Shown here: one piece after another, positions 35,163 to 42,842 of the stretch
How positions within the stretch are numbered: the stretch's first letter is position 1
Layout of the letters: every line of letters starts with the position of its first letter
NCBI GenBank assembly: GCA_025351455.1
Contig: JANXVW010000264.1
Span: 1 to 49,326 of the forward strand
DNA: 49,326 nt
Reading direction: 5' to 3'
Origin: Betaproteobacteria bacterium
GTDB lineage: Bacteria > Pseudomonadota > Gammaproteobacteria > Burkholderiales > JACQAP01
The notes under the pieces: model-generated
What the model saw: only the letters and a program-made list of their open reading frames with translations
What the model was told of the DNA's origin: nothing
Database searches by the model: none
Program-made: the position numbers and the translations under genes

Positions 35163-35456
35163 GCTTCCTCCAGCAACTGCGTTTCCTTTCGGAGCCGCCG
35201 TTCGTGCAAGGCGCTCCTTCCTCCGCGTTTTGGGATGCGCCGAGATGCATCGGATTGTTCACCTGCGCGGTGTGGCCGAACGCCGGGCCGAACACGGGAC
35301 CAAACGTCAGACCACCCGCAAGACCATGCTATGCGTGACCGATTACACAGGTATATCGCCCGGCGACGTCAACAACGCGCCGAACGGACCACGTCGGATG
35401 CACGCAAAGGCGACAAGCGTTCAACGGACACCGGCTCCGCGCCGCGGGCGCGGATT

Positions 35457-36401
35457 TCACAGACTCAGAATGCGCAATTCCAGCGCCTTGCCGACCGCCT
35501 GCGCGCGATTGACCACGTTGAGTTTGCGTAATATTTTCTGCACATGATTCTTGACTGTCAGAGGACTGATGTTGAGGATGGCGCCGATCTCGAAATTGCT
35601 TTTCCCCAGATAGATCCATCTCAGGATTTCCCGCTCCCTGGGCGTGATGGTGCTCGTGCGCGCCGGTTTGGGAACATCATTGCCTCTGGCGCGCCCGTTC
35701 ATGCGGCTGCGTATCCAGGCCGCATGCAGAAACGGCACCACCAGTTGCACGAAATAGGCCTGCCGGTGCGTGTCCGCTCCCGGTGCGCAGGCAAATATGA
35801 AGAAACTCGCCGCCGCGCCTTCGGCGTCATGGGTCCCGTGGGCGACGACGTGCGTTGCCCCTGCCCGCTCCAGTTCCCTTGCGAATGTGCCCCCGGCCAA
35901 CGCGCTCAGGTCTGCCAACGCGCAAACCACGGGACGAAAGCGGCGCTCTTCCCATGCCTTGATGAAGCCAGGGGCAGCCGGTGCATCGCGCAGGAAAGCT
36001 TCGCTGAAGATTGCAGGGTCCGCCGCGTTCATGGCAAAGCTGTCAACGGAAAGCGCGATCCCTTCACCGCCGCGCAGTGCGCAGACCAGCACTTCATGCC
36101 TGATCAGGCTTTGCAGCAGGCCCTGGGTCCAGCTGAAGAAGTGCGGTCGCGAATGCACCCTGACGGAGTTCTCCATGTTTAGTATCAGGCACTCCTGCTC
36201 GACGGCGTACAGCGACTGCCCGGAGTCCGCCGTGACGTCTTTTTCCGCGGCCGGATCGGCGGCAAGTGCGGCCTCGGGTACATAGTGCTGCGTCATTTTG
36301 GGTGTGATCAGTTGCATCGCGCCTTTACCGTCGGAAGCCAGAAGGGGGTGGGGAAATGGTTCGCCTGCGGTTTGCATGAAAAGGGAATGGCTATCCGTCA
36401 T
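35457..36401 (-). CDS. epsA: LuxR-family transcriptional regulator EpsA
   Basis: A 314-residue protein. The first ~240 residues match the EpsA-type sensory region only loosely. Residues ~247-310 are a GerE/LuxR helix-turn-helix (T-P-R-E-R-E-I-L-R-W-I-Y-L-G-K-S-N-F-E-I, then L-T-V-K-N-H-V-Q-K-I-L-R-K-L-N-V). EpsA regulators sit beside eps genes in PEP-CTERM betaproteobacteria. It is divergent from epsB, with 182 bp between them that should hold both promoters. The start may lie at a later ATG (36317 or 36296). A LuxR receiver domain is absent. Confidence 0.85.
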   Translation of the reverse strand: MTDSHSLFMQTAGEPFPHPLLASDGKGAMQLITPKMTQHYVPEAALAADPAAEKDVTADSGQSLYAVEQECLILNMENSVRVHSRPHFFSWTQGLLQSLIRHEVLVCALRGGEGIALSVDSFAMNAADPAIFSEAFLRDAPAAPGFIKAWEERRFRPVVCALADLSALAGGTFARELERAGATHVVAHGTHDAEGAAASFFIFACAPGADTHRQAYFVQLVVPFLHAAWIRSRMNGRARGNDVPKPARTSTITPREREILRWIYLGKSNFEIGAILNISPLTVKNHVQKILRKLNVVNRAQAVGKALELRILSL

Positions 36402-36583
36402 GTGCGACGCGGCGCGCGCGCAGTCACGTTCACGATTCGGGAAGACATTCCGCTGCGTAGTCCAATGGGGCTATCGCACAAGCTTTCGCGCTGCATCAAG
36501 GGGCACCTCGTCTGTTCTAAGCTGTCTGCACATCGGGATCCTGACGAAATCATTTATCTACTCTCACTCTTCTCACTCTCACT

Positions 36584-37999
36584 GTGCCGACCATTCCACC
36601 CTTGCCTGCCTTCCACGATGCCCAGCCCCGTCTGTCGCTCAGCAAGCTCGGCCTTGTCGCCCTGCTGCGTAGCGCGATCGATCCGGCGGTAGCGATCGGC
36701 ATCCTCGTCATCTCGGCGCTCTGGTTCGAAGGCCGGTTCGATGGTCCCTACCTGATTCTGGCGCTGCTCGTGTTCCCGATGACGTATCCGAACAGCCTGC
36801 CGCGCGGCGCTTCCGACTCCGGCGCCCTGGTGCGCAACGTCGTAACGGGGTGGCTCTCCATGATTGCGTTGTTGATGCTGATCGGATGGGTTTCGGGAAC
36901 GCTGAATGCATTCGACCAGCGTGCGATCCTTGCATGGCTTGTCGTCACCCCGCCGGCACTGTTCGCGGCCCACCGCCTGATCGGAGCGGTCATGCCACGA
37001 ATGCTTGCTGCCGAAGGCCTGCAACGCACCGCCGTCATTGCGGGAGCGAATGAGACAGGATGCAGACTCGCGGAGCGCATAGCGGCCAATCCGTTCCTCG
37101 GAACCCGGGTATCCGGTTACTTTGACGACCGAGGAACGCAACGGATGGATCATTTGCGCCGTGGCCCCAGTCTTGGCTCACTGAGCCAGCTCGCCGAGTA
37201 CGTGAAAGCCCATCACGTCGACCTCATCTATATCGCGCTGCCGATGGCTTCGCAGCCCCGCATCCTGAGGTTGCTGGAGGAACTCCACGATACGACCGCT
37301 TCGATCTATTTCGCTCCGGATGTTCACTTGTTCGACCTGGTGCAGGCGCGGGTCGACACCATCGGAGGCTTGCCCATCGTTGCCGTGCGCGAATCGCCTT
37401 TCTACGGCGCCGATGGCCTGATCAAGCGCGCGAGCGACATCGTCCTTGCGTCCGCCATCCTGCTGGCCATCTCGCCGCTGATGATCGCCATCGCGATCGG
37501 CATAAAACTGAGTTCGCCGGGTCCCGTCCTGTTCAAACAGCGCCGTTACGGACTCGATGGCCGGGAAATCGTGGTCTACAAATTCCGCTCCATGAACGTG
37601 CTCGAGGATGGAGACGTAATCCGGCAGGCAACGCGCGGCGATCAGCGCGTGACGCGTTTCGGGGCATTTCTGCGTGCCTCGTCTCTCGACGAGTTGCCGC
37701 AGTTCATCAACGTGCTGCAGGGGCGCATGAGCGTCGTCGGCCCCCGTCCCCACGCCGTAGCCCACAACGAGATGTACCGCAAACTCATTCGCGGCTACAT
37801 GATCCGCCACAAGGTCAGGCCCGGCATTACCGGCCTGGCCCAGGTAAACGGGATGCGCGGCGAAACCAGTTCGATCGACAAAATGCAGATGCGCGTCGCA
37901 TACGACCTCGCCTACCTGCGGAGCTGGTCGTTGTCGCTCGACCTGCAGATCGTACTGAAGACGATCGTCGTGGTGCTGAGGGCGCGGAATGCTCATTGA
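36584..37999 (+). CDS. epsB: Undecaprenyl-phosphate sugar-1-phosphate transferase (EpsB)
   Basis: A 471-residue polyprenyl glycosylphosphotransferase. There are four N-terminal membrane helices (~30-130), a CoA-binding-like Rossmann domain (~145-270) and a fifth helix near 290. The catalytic domain carries F-K-Q-R-R-Y-G, V-Y-K-F-R-S-M, R-A-S-S-L-D-E-L-P-Q-F-I-N-V, G-P-R-P-H and V-R-P-G-I-T-G-L-A-Q-V-N-G. It loads the first sugar phosphate on undecaprenyl phosphate to start each repeat unit, with glucose or galactose typical of the family. The start is a GTG without a clear ribosome site. It ends 7 bp before the convergent regulator gene. Confidence 0.9.
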   Translation: MPTIPPLPAFHDAQPRLSLSKLGLVALLRSAIDPAVAIGILVISALWFEGRFDGPYLILALLVFPMTYPNSLPRGASDSGALVRNVVTGWLSMIALLMLIGWVSGTLNAFDQRAILAWLVVTPPALFAAHRLIGAVMPRMLAAEGLQRTAVIAGANETGCRLAERIAANPFLGTRVSGYFDDRGTQRMDHLRRGPSLGSLSQLAEYVKAHHVDLIYIALPMASQPRILRLLEELHDTTASIYFAPDVHLFDLVQARVDTIGGLPIVAVRESPFYGADGLIKRASDIVLASAILLAISPLMIAIAIGIKLSSPGPVLFKQRRYGLDGREIVVYKFRSMNVLEDGDVIRQATRGDQRVTRFGAFLRASSLDELPQFINVLQGRMSVVGPRPHAVAHNEMYRKLIRGYMIRHKVRPGITGLAQVNGMRGETSSIDKMQMRVAYDLAYLRSWSLSLDLQIVLKTIVVVLRARNAH

Positions 38000-38006
38000 G
38001 ACCATT

Positions 38007-38699
38007 TCAGGCCGCATCCGTCCGATAGCGATAGCCGAGTCCGCGCACCGTCTCGATCGCCTTGTCGTGTCCGGTGGGAGCCAGGCCCTGGCGCAGCCTG
38101 CGGATGTGGACGTCCACGGTGCGCTCTTCGACAAACGCATCATGGCCCCATATCTCATCGAGGAGCTTGGCCCGGCTGAAGATGCGGCCGACGTGGGTCA
38201 TGAAGAAATGAAGCAAACGAAACTCCGTGGTCCACAATTCGATTTCGCAGTCACCAGCCGTAATGCGGCGCGACGCCGGGTCAAGCTGGAGTCCCGCGAT
38301 CTCGATCACGTCGTCCGCCAGTTGCGGCGCGCGCCGGCGCATGACCGCCTTGATGCGTGCAAGCAACTCGCGACCGGAATACGGTTTTGTTACATAGTCG
38401 TCCGCTCCACCCTCCAGCGCCGCCACCTTGTCCTGCTCATCTGCGCGCTCGCTGATCAGGACGATCGAAATGTCGCGGGTACGCTGGTCGCTGCGAAGCC
38501 GGCGCGTGAAGGGCAGGCCGGGAATCCCGGGCAGCACCCAATCGAGCAGCACCAGATCGGGACGCCCCTCGCGCATGAGGACCTCGGCCTGGGCGACGTC
38601 GCCAGCGCAACGTACCTTGTATCCGGAACTCTGAAGATTGGCGGCCAGCAACTGCCGGGCCGGCGCTTCGTCTTCAACTACGAGAATCGAGCCGTACAT
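38007..38699 (-). CDS. PhoB-like OmpR-family response regulator (orphan)
   Basis: I chose ATG 38699 because AAGGAG lies 9 bp upstream; the frame continues further 5' through the conserved leader. The 230-residue protein has a receiver domain (V-V-E-D-E, phospho-Asp in L-L-D-W-V-L-P-G, Ser in I-S-E-R-A where Thr is common, Lys in T-K-P-Y). A winged-helix DNA-binding domain follows, with R-T-V-D-V-H-I-R-R-L-R and V-R-G-L-G-Y-R-Y. These motifs follow PhoB closely, but no PhoR-type kinase or pst genes are adjacent. It shares its promoter and leader layout with the two lipoprotein genes at 40514 and 41893. Confidence 0.87.
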   Translation of the reverse strand: MYGSILVVEDEAPARQLLAANLQSSGYKVRCAGDVAQAEVLMREGRPDLVLLDWVLPGIPGLPFTRRLRSDQRTRDISIVLISERADEQDKVAALEGGADDYVTKPYSGRELLARIKAVMRRRAPQLADDVIEIAGLQLDPASRRITAGDCEIELWTTEFRLLHFFMTHVGRIFSRAKLLDEIWGHDAFVEERTVDVHIRRLRQGLAPTGHDKAIETVRGLGYRYRTDAA

Positions 38700-38815
38700 G
38701 GTGGACTTCTCCTTGATCATGGAATTCCCGAAGGCATCCCTGTGCGCCCCGCTCATTTTTGATTGCGGCCGTGGATCCCTGCGTACGACTACGGGAATTT
38801 GACCCGACCATCGTA
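38700..38815 (-). promoter_or_regulatory. Structured 5' leader, copy A (PhoB-like gene)
   Basis: This leader of about 115 nt shares blocks with copies B and C. In the sense strand there is a hairpin C-C-G-C / G-C-G-G with a 12-nt loop (plus-strand arms 38749-38752 and 38765-38768). A second hairpin has a UUCG loop (38721-38739) just upstream of the ribosome site. Both stems are kept in copy B with different bases. It also shares GGGATCC-CGGCCG-type sequence with copy C. It looks like a cis-acting RNA; the ligand or signal is unknown. Confidence 0.55.
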
Positions 38816-38821
38816 GAGGTG

Positions 38822-38864
38822 ACTATCCGCCCGCGTCGCCGGACGGTCCGTGCGCTTGCGCACA
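38822..38864 (-). promoter_or_regulatory. Promoter with CRP-like palindrome, copy A
   Basis: The palindrome CGTGCG-N4-CGCACA (plus strand 38849-38864, centre 38856.5) lies 29.5 bp from the first base of a -10 box GATAGT (sense, 38827-38822). If transcription starts ~7 bp past the -10 box, the palindrome is centred near -41.5, the class II position of CRP-type activators. No good -35 box is present, as expected there. An A-rich block (GAAAAGAAAA) follows the palindrome, as in copy B. Confidence 0.6.
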
Positions 38865-38867
38865 TAA

Positions 38868-39181
38868 CCGGGAAAAGAAAAAAAGCGTCTGCTGGGATTC
38901 GCGGCATCGTCGCGACCTGCTTGCCCGCCTCCCCATTCAATCCTGCATCGCTGCCCGTGCAGCCGTGCCGAGGGTAAGGCGTTATCCCCCGAACGCAGCG
39001 CAACTGCATGGCACTATTTGACGCGGCGTGCCACCTCGTGCGGCCATACGCTGCACGTCCATGGAAAACACGGGACAGGATTTTGGCCGGCCGAACGGCC
39101 GGCGGCGATCATGCGGCACATTGCCGCGTCATGATCTTGCTGCTGACCAAGCCGGCTGCTAGGCGCTTCTCCGGGGGATTT
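38868..39181. other. Intergenic region with a strong hairpin
   Basis: No gene is supported here. The palindrome GCCGGCCG-AA-CGGCCGGC at 39086-39103 lies about 80 nt downstream of the minus-strand histidine kinase stop. It could form a hairpin there, but no T-run follows in either direction, so an intrinsic terminator is not shown. Confidence 0.4.
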
Positions 39182-40297
39182 TCATGGCTGTCCCGGCGGG
39201 AGCATCGGGATCGAGACGGATACCGTCGTACCGCGGCCGGGCACACCGTGGATGCTTACCTCGCCGTCAAAAAGCTGCGCGCGTTCCTGCATGCCCAGCA
39301 GGCCCAGCGATTCGCGGCCGAGAATCTGACTATCCGTTATTCCGATGCCGTCGTCGACCACCGCGAGCTTGAGAACATCCGCGGCAATGCTCAGGTTCAC
39401 CTCGACGCTGTTCGCCTTTGCATGGCGCGCGATGTTCGTCAGGATTTCCTGGAATATCCGGAATACGGCCGTCGATAATTCCCTGTCCAGCTCCACCTGT
39501 TCCTGCGGAAGCTTGAGCCGGCAACGCATTCCCATGCGCTTCTGGAATTCATTCGCCTGCCAGCGGAAGGCCGCCACCAGGCCCATGTCGTCGAGAATTT
39601 CCGGCCTCAGGCCGGTCGAAATCCTGCGGATGAGGTGCATCGTCGAGTTGATGAGCTGGCTCATGGCTTCGGCCTTCTCCACGAGCTGCTCCTCGGTTCC
39701 GGCGAGGCGTTTAGCCAGCCAAGTCACGTCCATCTTGAGACCCGTCAGCACCTGGCCCAATTCGTCGTGGATTTCGCGCGCAATCCGGGCGCGCTCTTCT
39801 TCGCGGATTGAAATCAGGCGCGCGGCCAGCGCCCGCAACTGCACTTCCGACTCCCGCAATTGCTCTTCCGCGACTGTCCTTTCCTTGATTTCGTTGGTCA
39901 GCGCGGCGTTCTTCTTGTGCAAATCGACGAATACGGACACTTTCGATCGCAATACCTCCGGCACGAACGGCTTGGTCAGGTAATCCACCGCCCCGACTTC
40001 GTAGCCGCGAAATGCGGATTCCATTTCCATCGATACGCCGGTCAGGAAGATGATTGGCGTGTAGCGGGAGCGCTCGCGCGAGCGGATCAGCCTGGCGGTT
40101 TCGAAGCCGTCGATTCCCGGCATCCGAACGTCGAGGAGAATCACTGCAAGGTCGTGCTCGAGCACCATGCGCAGTGCCTCTTCGCCGGACTGCGCGCGCA
40201 GCAGGTTCTGTCCGAGTGGCTGCAGCAATGCCTCGAGCGCCAGCAGATTCCTGGGTTCGTCGTCGACCATGAGAATGTCGGCTTTCCAGTTCTCCAT
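39182..40297 (-). CDS. Receiver-histidine kinase hybrid (HisKA_3 type)
   Basis: I chose ATG 40297; the frame upstream crosses the terminator of the next gene. The 371-residue soluble protein starts with a receiver domain (M-V-D-D-E-P, phospho-Asp in L-L-D-V-R-M-P-G, K-P-F). A short coiled coil follows, then a NarL-type HisKA_3 dimerisation domain (E-R-A-R-I-A-R-E-I-H-D-E-L-G-Q, phospho-His). It ends in an HATPase_c domain (E-I-L-T-N-I-A-R-H-A, D-D-G-I-G, G-L-L-G-M-Q-E-R). Kinases of this class normally pair with LuxR-type regulators. No membrane helix is present. A partner is not evident. Confidence 0.88.
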   Translation of the reverse strand: MENWKADILMVDDEPRNLLALEALLQPLGQNLLRAQSGEEALRMVLEHDLAVILLDVRMPGIDGFETARLIRSRERSRYTPIIFLTGVSMEMESAFRGYEVGAVDYLTKPFVPEVLRSKVSVFVDLHKKNAALTNEIKERTVAEEQLRESEVQLRALAARLISIREEERARIAREIHDELGQVLTGLKMDVTWLAKRLAGTEEQLVEKAEAMSQLINSTMHLIRRISTGLRPEILDDMGLVAAFRWQANEFQKRMGMRCRLKLPQEQVELDRELSTAVFRIFQEILTNIARHAKANSVEVNLSIAADVLKLAVVDDGIGITDSQILGRESLGLLGMQERAQLFDGEVSIHGVPGRGTTVSVSIPMLPPGQP

Positions 40298-40412
40298 GCG
40301 CGTCCCGCGTTGTGGTTGGTCGATTCGTCCGCACCCTCGCCCGACTGCCGGACTTCCGGACTTCCGCGAAAGATACCCTGTCTGCGCAGTCTGTGCGCCT
40401 GGAACAAACAAA

Positions 40413-40440
40413 AAAAAGGACCCACGCTCGGGTCCTTTTT
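40413..40440 (-). terminator. Intrinsic terminator after the lipoprotein gene at 40514
   Basis: An 11-bp stem (AAAAAGGACCC / GGGTCCTTTTT) with a 6-nt loop is followed by more T in the minus direction. It lies about 74 nt past the stop of the 40514-41059 gene. A run of A on the other side makes it potentially bidirectional. The stem sequence recurs at 41808-41834. Confidence 0.8.
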
Positions 40441-40513
40441 AATTTCGTTGGAAGGATGGTCAGTGCATCGCTATGCGGCGTGATCTGCTTTCACCTTCCC
40501 GAGTACCGCATGG

Positions 40514-41059
40514 TTACGAAGGGGATTGCGCACCCGTGCATCCGCTCGCAGTATTGCGCGTCCCCGTGAACTGGGTGGTACCCGTGCAAGTGAACGTGGA
40601 AGGGGCATCCCCAACGTAACTCCAGTTCGAGGTGCCCGAAAAACCGTTGCAATCCGACGCGACGGTGGAAGTGAGCGAATTGATTGTCGTGATTCCGCCC
40701 CGCTCCGGGAAACTGCCCGACCAGCTGGCCGCGTCTCCCTTGATCGTCCCTTGAAAGGTCGTCGGCGTGGCAGTGTTGGTCCGCTCCCCTGATACAGTGA
40801 GGGCATTGCCGGTCTGCGTGATCGTCACCGGATAGGTCGCCAGCGCATTGCCGGGCGGCATACATTCCGGAGCGGGCGACGTTATTCCTGTTTCGGTAAT
40901 CGTCCACACACCGGCAATGTTGCCAATCGGCGCCGGCGTTGCTGCGGGCGCTGCCGGTGCCGCATCACCTCCGCCTCCACCGCATCCAGCCACAACAGCA
41001 GCCAGCGATACTGCAATCAACCAACTCAGAGGCCTGAAAACATTTCCGAAGCTATTCAT
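40514..41059 (-). CDS. Small lipoprotein with unrecognised beta-rich domain
   Basis: I chose ATG 41059 because AGGAG lies 7 bp upstream; an upstream in-frame ATG would use the leader. The 181-residue protein has signal M-N-S-F-G-N-V-F-R-P-L-S-W-L with lipobox V-A-G-C (Cys26), then a Gly/Ala/Pro linker. A ~130-residue Thr/Ser/Gly-rich domain follows, starting I-A-G-V-W-T-I-T, like the GxW strand of lipocalin-type barrels. I do not recognise the family. It holds four Cys after the lipid anchor. Signal, promoter, leader and terminator resemble those of the ice-binding lipoprotein gene at 41893. Confidence 0.75.
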   Translation of the reverse strand: MNSFGNVFRPLSWLIAVSLAAVVAGCGGGGGDAAPAAPAATPAPIGNIAGVWTITETGITSPAPECMPPGNALATYPVTITQTGNALTVSGERTNTATPTTFQGTIKGDAASWSGSFPERGGITTINSLTSTVASDCNGFSGTSNWSYVGDAPSTFTCTGTTQFTGTRNTASGCTGAQSPS

Positions 41060-41166
41060 AAAATTTCTCCTGGTCATGGGATGCCGAAAGACATCGTTAT
41101 GCGGCTGATTCGTTACTGCCGCCAGAGTCTGCGCACGGCACCGAGGTTTTGGCCCCGAGCGTCGTA
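41060..41166 (-). promoter_or_regulatory. Structured 5' leader, copy B (small lipoprotein gene)
   Basis: In the sense strand a hairpin G-C-G-G-C / G-C-C-G-C encloses a 12-nt loop (plus-strand arms 41101-41105 and 41118-41122). A second stem G-A-U-G-U-C / G-G-C-A-U-C with loop UUUC lies just before the ribosome site (41080-41095). Stem bases differ from copy A but pairing is kept, which suggests selection on RNA structure. The last block C-C-A-T-G-A-C-C-A-G-G-A-G is shared with copies A and C. Confidence 0.55.
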
Positions 41167-41172
41167 ACGATG

Positions 41173-41215
41173 ACTATCCGGATCTGTCGCGCACCTTTCT
41201 GTGCGGTCGCGCACA
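41173..41215 (-). promoter_or_regulatory. Promoter with CRP-like palindrome, copy B
   Basis: A perfect palindrome TGTGCG-GTCG-CGCACA (41200-41215, centre 41207.5) lies 29.5 bp from the -10 box GATAGT (sense, 41178-41173), the same spacing as in copies A and C. The sense half-site extends as TTATGTGCG. The sequence 17 bp upstream of the -10 box is CAGAAA, a poor -35, consistent with an activator-dependent promoter. Confidence 0.62.
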
Positions 41216-41270
41216 TAATGTGAAAAGAAAAGTTCGATAGCGTACTTAGCCGTTCATCATCGACGCGTTA

Positions 41271-41286
41271 TGTTCGCTGTCGCACA
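41271..41286. promoter_or_regulatory. Second CRP-like palindrome upstream of copy B
   Basis: TGTTCG-CTGT-CGCACA, flanked by TTA on the left and TAA on the right, gives a near-perfect inverted repeat. Its centre (41278.5) is 71 bp upstream of the proximal site. It would be an upstream site at about -112 for the same regulator. Confidence 0.5.
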
Positions 41287-41289
41287 TAA

Positions 41290-41800
41290 CCCGGATGCTC
41301 GGTCTCTTTGTTACGCAGAGATGACTGAACATCTTGCTCACCTATCCCGACGTTTCGTATGACAGACGCAGCATTGGGCGAGCGTGCAGAGAGCACGCGG
41401 CCGGGAGGACGCAGTCCCGTCTCTCTATATATCTTTGGCTGTCTCTATATATCTTTGATTGGGGCACACATCGGTCAAAGCATGCGGCAAAAAATGATGC
41501 TCGAGCTGAAGCCCGATCCCCAAAAGTTGTACCGACATCTCAAGCGCATATTCGGTCACCGAGGCGCGATGCCTTCGTGCACTGGCGCACAGACGCGGAA
41601 AGAATTCGGTGGCGTTTTGGGTACAAAGACAAGTGGACCCGAACGTGACGCGACGATTTGAGTGGCAGGGCTTCCCGAATGAATAACGCGGGAATACGGG
41701 TAGCGATCTAGCTGGTGTCGCCTTCTCCAACCGCCAACGCAGGTTGGGAAGACGCGAATAAGCAATACGACACCGTAGATTCAGCAGAAAAGCAGGCTCT
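41290..41800. other. Intergenic region without a supported gene
   Basis: It is less GC-rich than its surroundings. It holds a 20-bp-period tandem duplication built on TCTCTATATATCTTTG (about 41422-41458). Short open frames exist on both strands but have no ribosome site and no recognisable product. Confidence 0.4.
41422..41458. repeat. Two-copy tandem repeat, period 20 bp
   Basis: TCTCTATATATCTTTG occurs at about 41422 and again at 41442. It lies in the AT-richer spacer between the two lipoprotein genes and may be a replication slippage product. Confidence 0.6.
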
Positions 41801-41807
41801 AAAATAA

Positions 41808-41834
41808 AAAAAGGACCCGGTCCGGGTCCTTTTT
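41808..41834 (-). terminator. Intrinsic terminator after the ice-binding lipoprotein gene
   Basis: AAAAAGGACCCGG pairs with CCGGGTCCTTTTT around a minimal loop, followed in the minus direction by TTATTTT. It lies about 60 nt past the stop at 41893. It shares the AAAAAGGACCC/GGGTCCTTTTT stem with the terminator at 40413-40440. Confidence 0.8.
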
Positions 41835-41892
41835 ATTTTTGCGAGTTCAGGTTTTCCGGATCGGCGTTCAGCCTGTCCGGTTACCCTTGCTG

Positions 41893-42735
41893 TTACGGTC
41901 CGACGGCGTTTTGGTCAAGACTGACCGCTGTGCCTGCGAACAGTCTGCCGTTTATGGTTGCGCCAGTTTGCATCCCGATCGATGTTTGAGACAGGATGGT
42001 CCCCTTGAATTTCGAGGTCGTGTTGAGGCTCGCGGCAGCGAAGGTCGCCCAGTAAATGTTCTGCGGCAAGGCGCCGCCGGCGAGGATGATCTGCACGCCG
42101 GGACTAACCGTGAGGCCTTGCGCGATCTGAAAGATCCAGACATCGTTGGGGCCGCCTGTAAGCGTGAGATTCGACGCGATGAGAACGCCGGAGCTCCATT
42201 TGTAAGTAGCAGGGGCGAGATTGAGGCCGCTGATATTGCCGGCTCCAAGTTCCGTGTAGTCGGGTGCCCGACTGTTGGCATCGGTGTACGCGGTTCCGGC
42301 GTCGTTTACCGCGGTGGTCAACGCCGAAGAATCAATAAACGAACATGCCGCAATATTAGCGCCGCCAGCTGTTGCTACGTGTATCGGCGTCGCCGATGAT
42401 CCCGTCACTTCCGGACAAGTCAAGCCAGTGACAAAAGTACCCGCTGCTGGGGACAAACCTACTTCACCGGTAATAGCTGAAGTCGGAACATCTGAAACTG
42501 CCGATTGCGCCAAAATTCTGAAATTGGCGGCCGACCCCATGATAACGGGTGCGGGACCCCGGCCCGCGCCGCCTACGCCTGTACCTTGACCAGGAGCATT
42601 CCCCGCTCTTGAGGAGGGAAACCCATTCCCGCCCCCACTCCCACTACCACTACTACCACACCCAGCTACGGCAACGGACAATAGCAATGCGGGAATCAAC
42701 GGCATTAGCTTCGATAAGCTTCCGAATCTATTCAT
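41893..42735 (-). CDS. Ice-binding (DUF3494) domain lipoprotein
   Basis: A 280-residue protein. It has a signal with lipobox V-A-G-C (Cys26) and a ~35-residue Ser/Gly-rich linker. The DUF3494 beta-helix follows: G-S-A-A-N-F-R-I-L-A-Q-S-A-V, T-G-E-V-G-L-S-P, A-P-A-T-Y-K-W-S-S-G, D-V-W-I-F-Q-I, F-K-G-T-I-L-S-Q-T-S-I and T-I-N-G-R-L-F-A. This order is diagnostic of the family, which binds ice or acts as an adhesin. The lipid anchor would place it on the outer membrane. GGAG precedes the start. It shares regulatory layout and signal peptide style with the 40514 gene. Confidence 0.88.
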   Translation of the reverse strand: MNRFGSLSKLMPLIPALLLSVAVAGCGSSGSGSGGGNGFPSSRAGNAPGQGTGVGGAGRGPAPVIMGSAANFRILAQSAVSDVPTSAITGEVGLSPAAGTFVTGLTCPEVTGSSATPIHVATAGGANIAACSFIDSSALTTAVNDAGTAYTDANSRAPDYTELGAGNISGLNLAPATYKWSSGVLIASNLTLTGGPNDVWIFQIAQGLTVSPGVQIILAGGALPQNIYWATFAAASLNTTSKFKGTILSQTSIGMQTGATINGRLFAGTAVSLDQNAVGP

Positions 42736-42836
42736 AGGTCACTCCTGATCATGGAATCCCGAAGGTCTCGGTGTGCGCCCAGGAAATTCCGGCCGCGGAT
42801 CCCTACGTGCGGTGCCAGGGCGGCACCGTGCATATG
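42736..42836 (-). promoter_or_regulatory. Structured 5' leader, copy C (ice-binding gene)
   Basis: It shares GGGATCCGCGGCCG and the block ending C-C-A-T-G-A-T-C-A-G-G-A-G with copy A. The hairpin G-A-G-A-C-C / G-G-A-U-U-C with a UUCG loop (42754-42769) sits just before the ribosome site. The 12-nt-loop hairpin of copies A and B is less clear here. Confidence 0.5.
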
Positions 42837-42842
42837 CTGGAG

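Noticed and set aside
41334..41661. Two overlapping ~100-codon frames between the lipoprotein genes
   Set aside because: No ribosome site, no recognisable product, and they span a tandem repeat.
38700..42836. Cyclic di-GMP-I (GEMM) riboswitch in the three leaders
   Set aside because: Leaders A and C have CACG- and GGGCGCA-like pieces, but the diagnostic GGGCAAACC, GAAA tetraloop and GGACGCAAAG blocks are absent.
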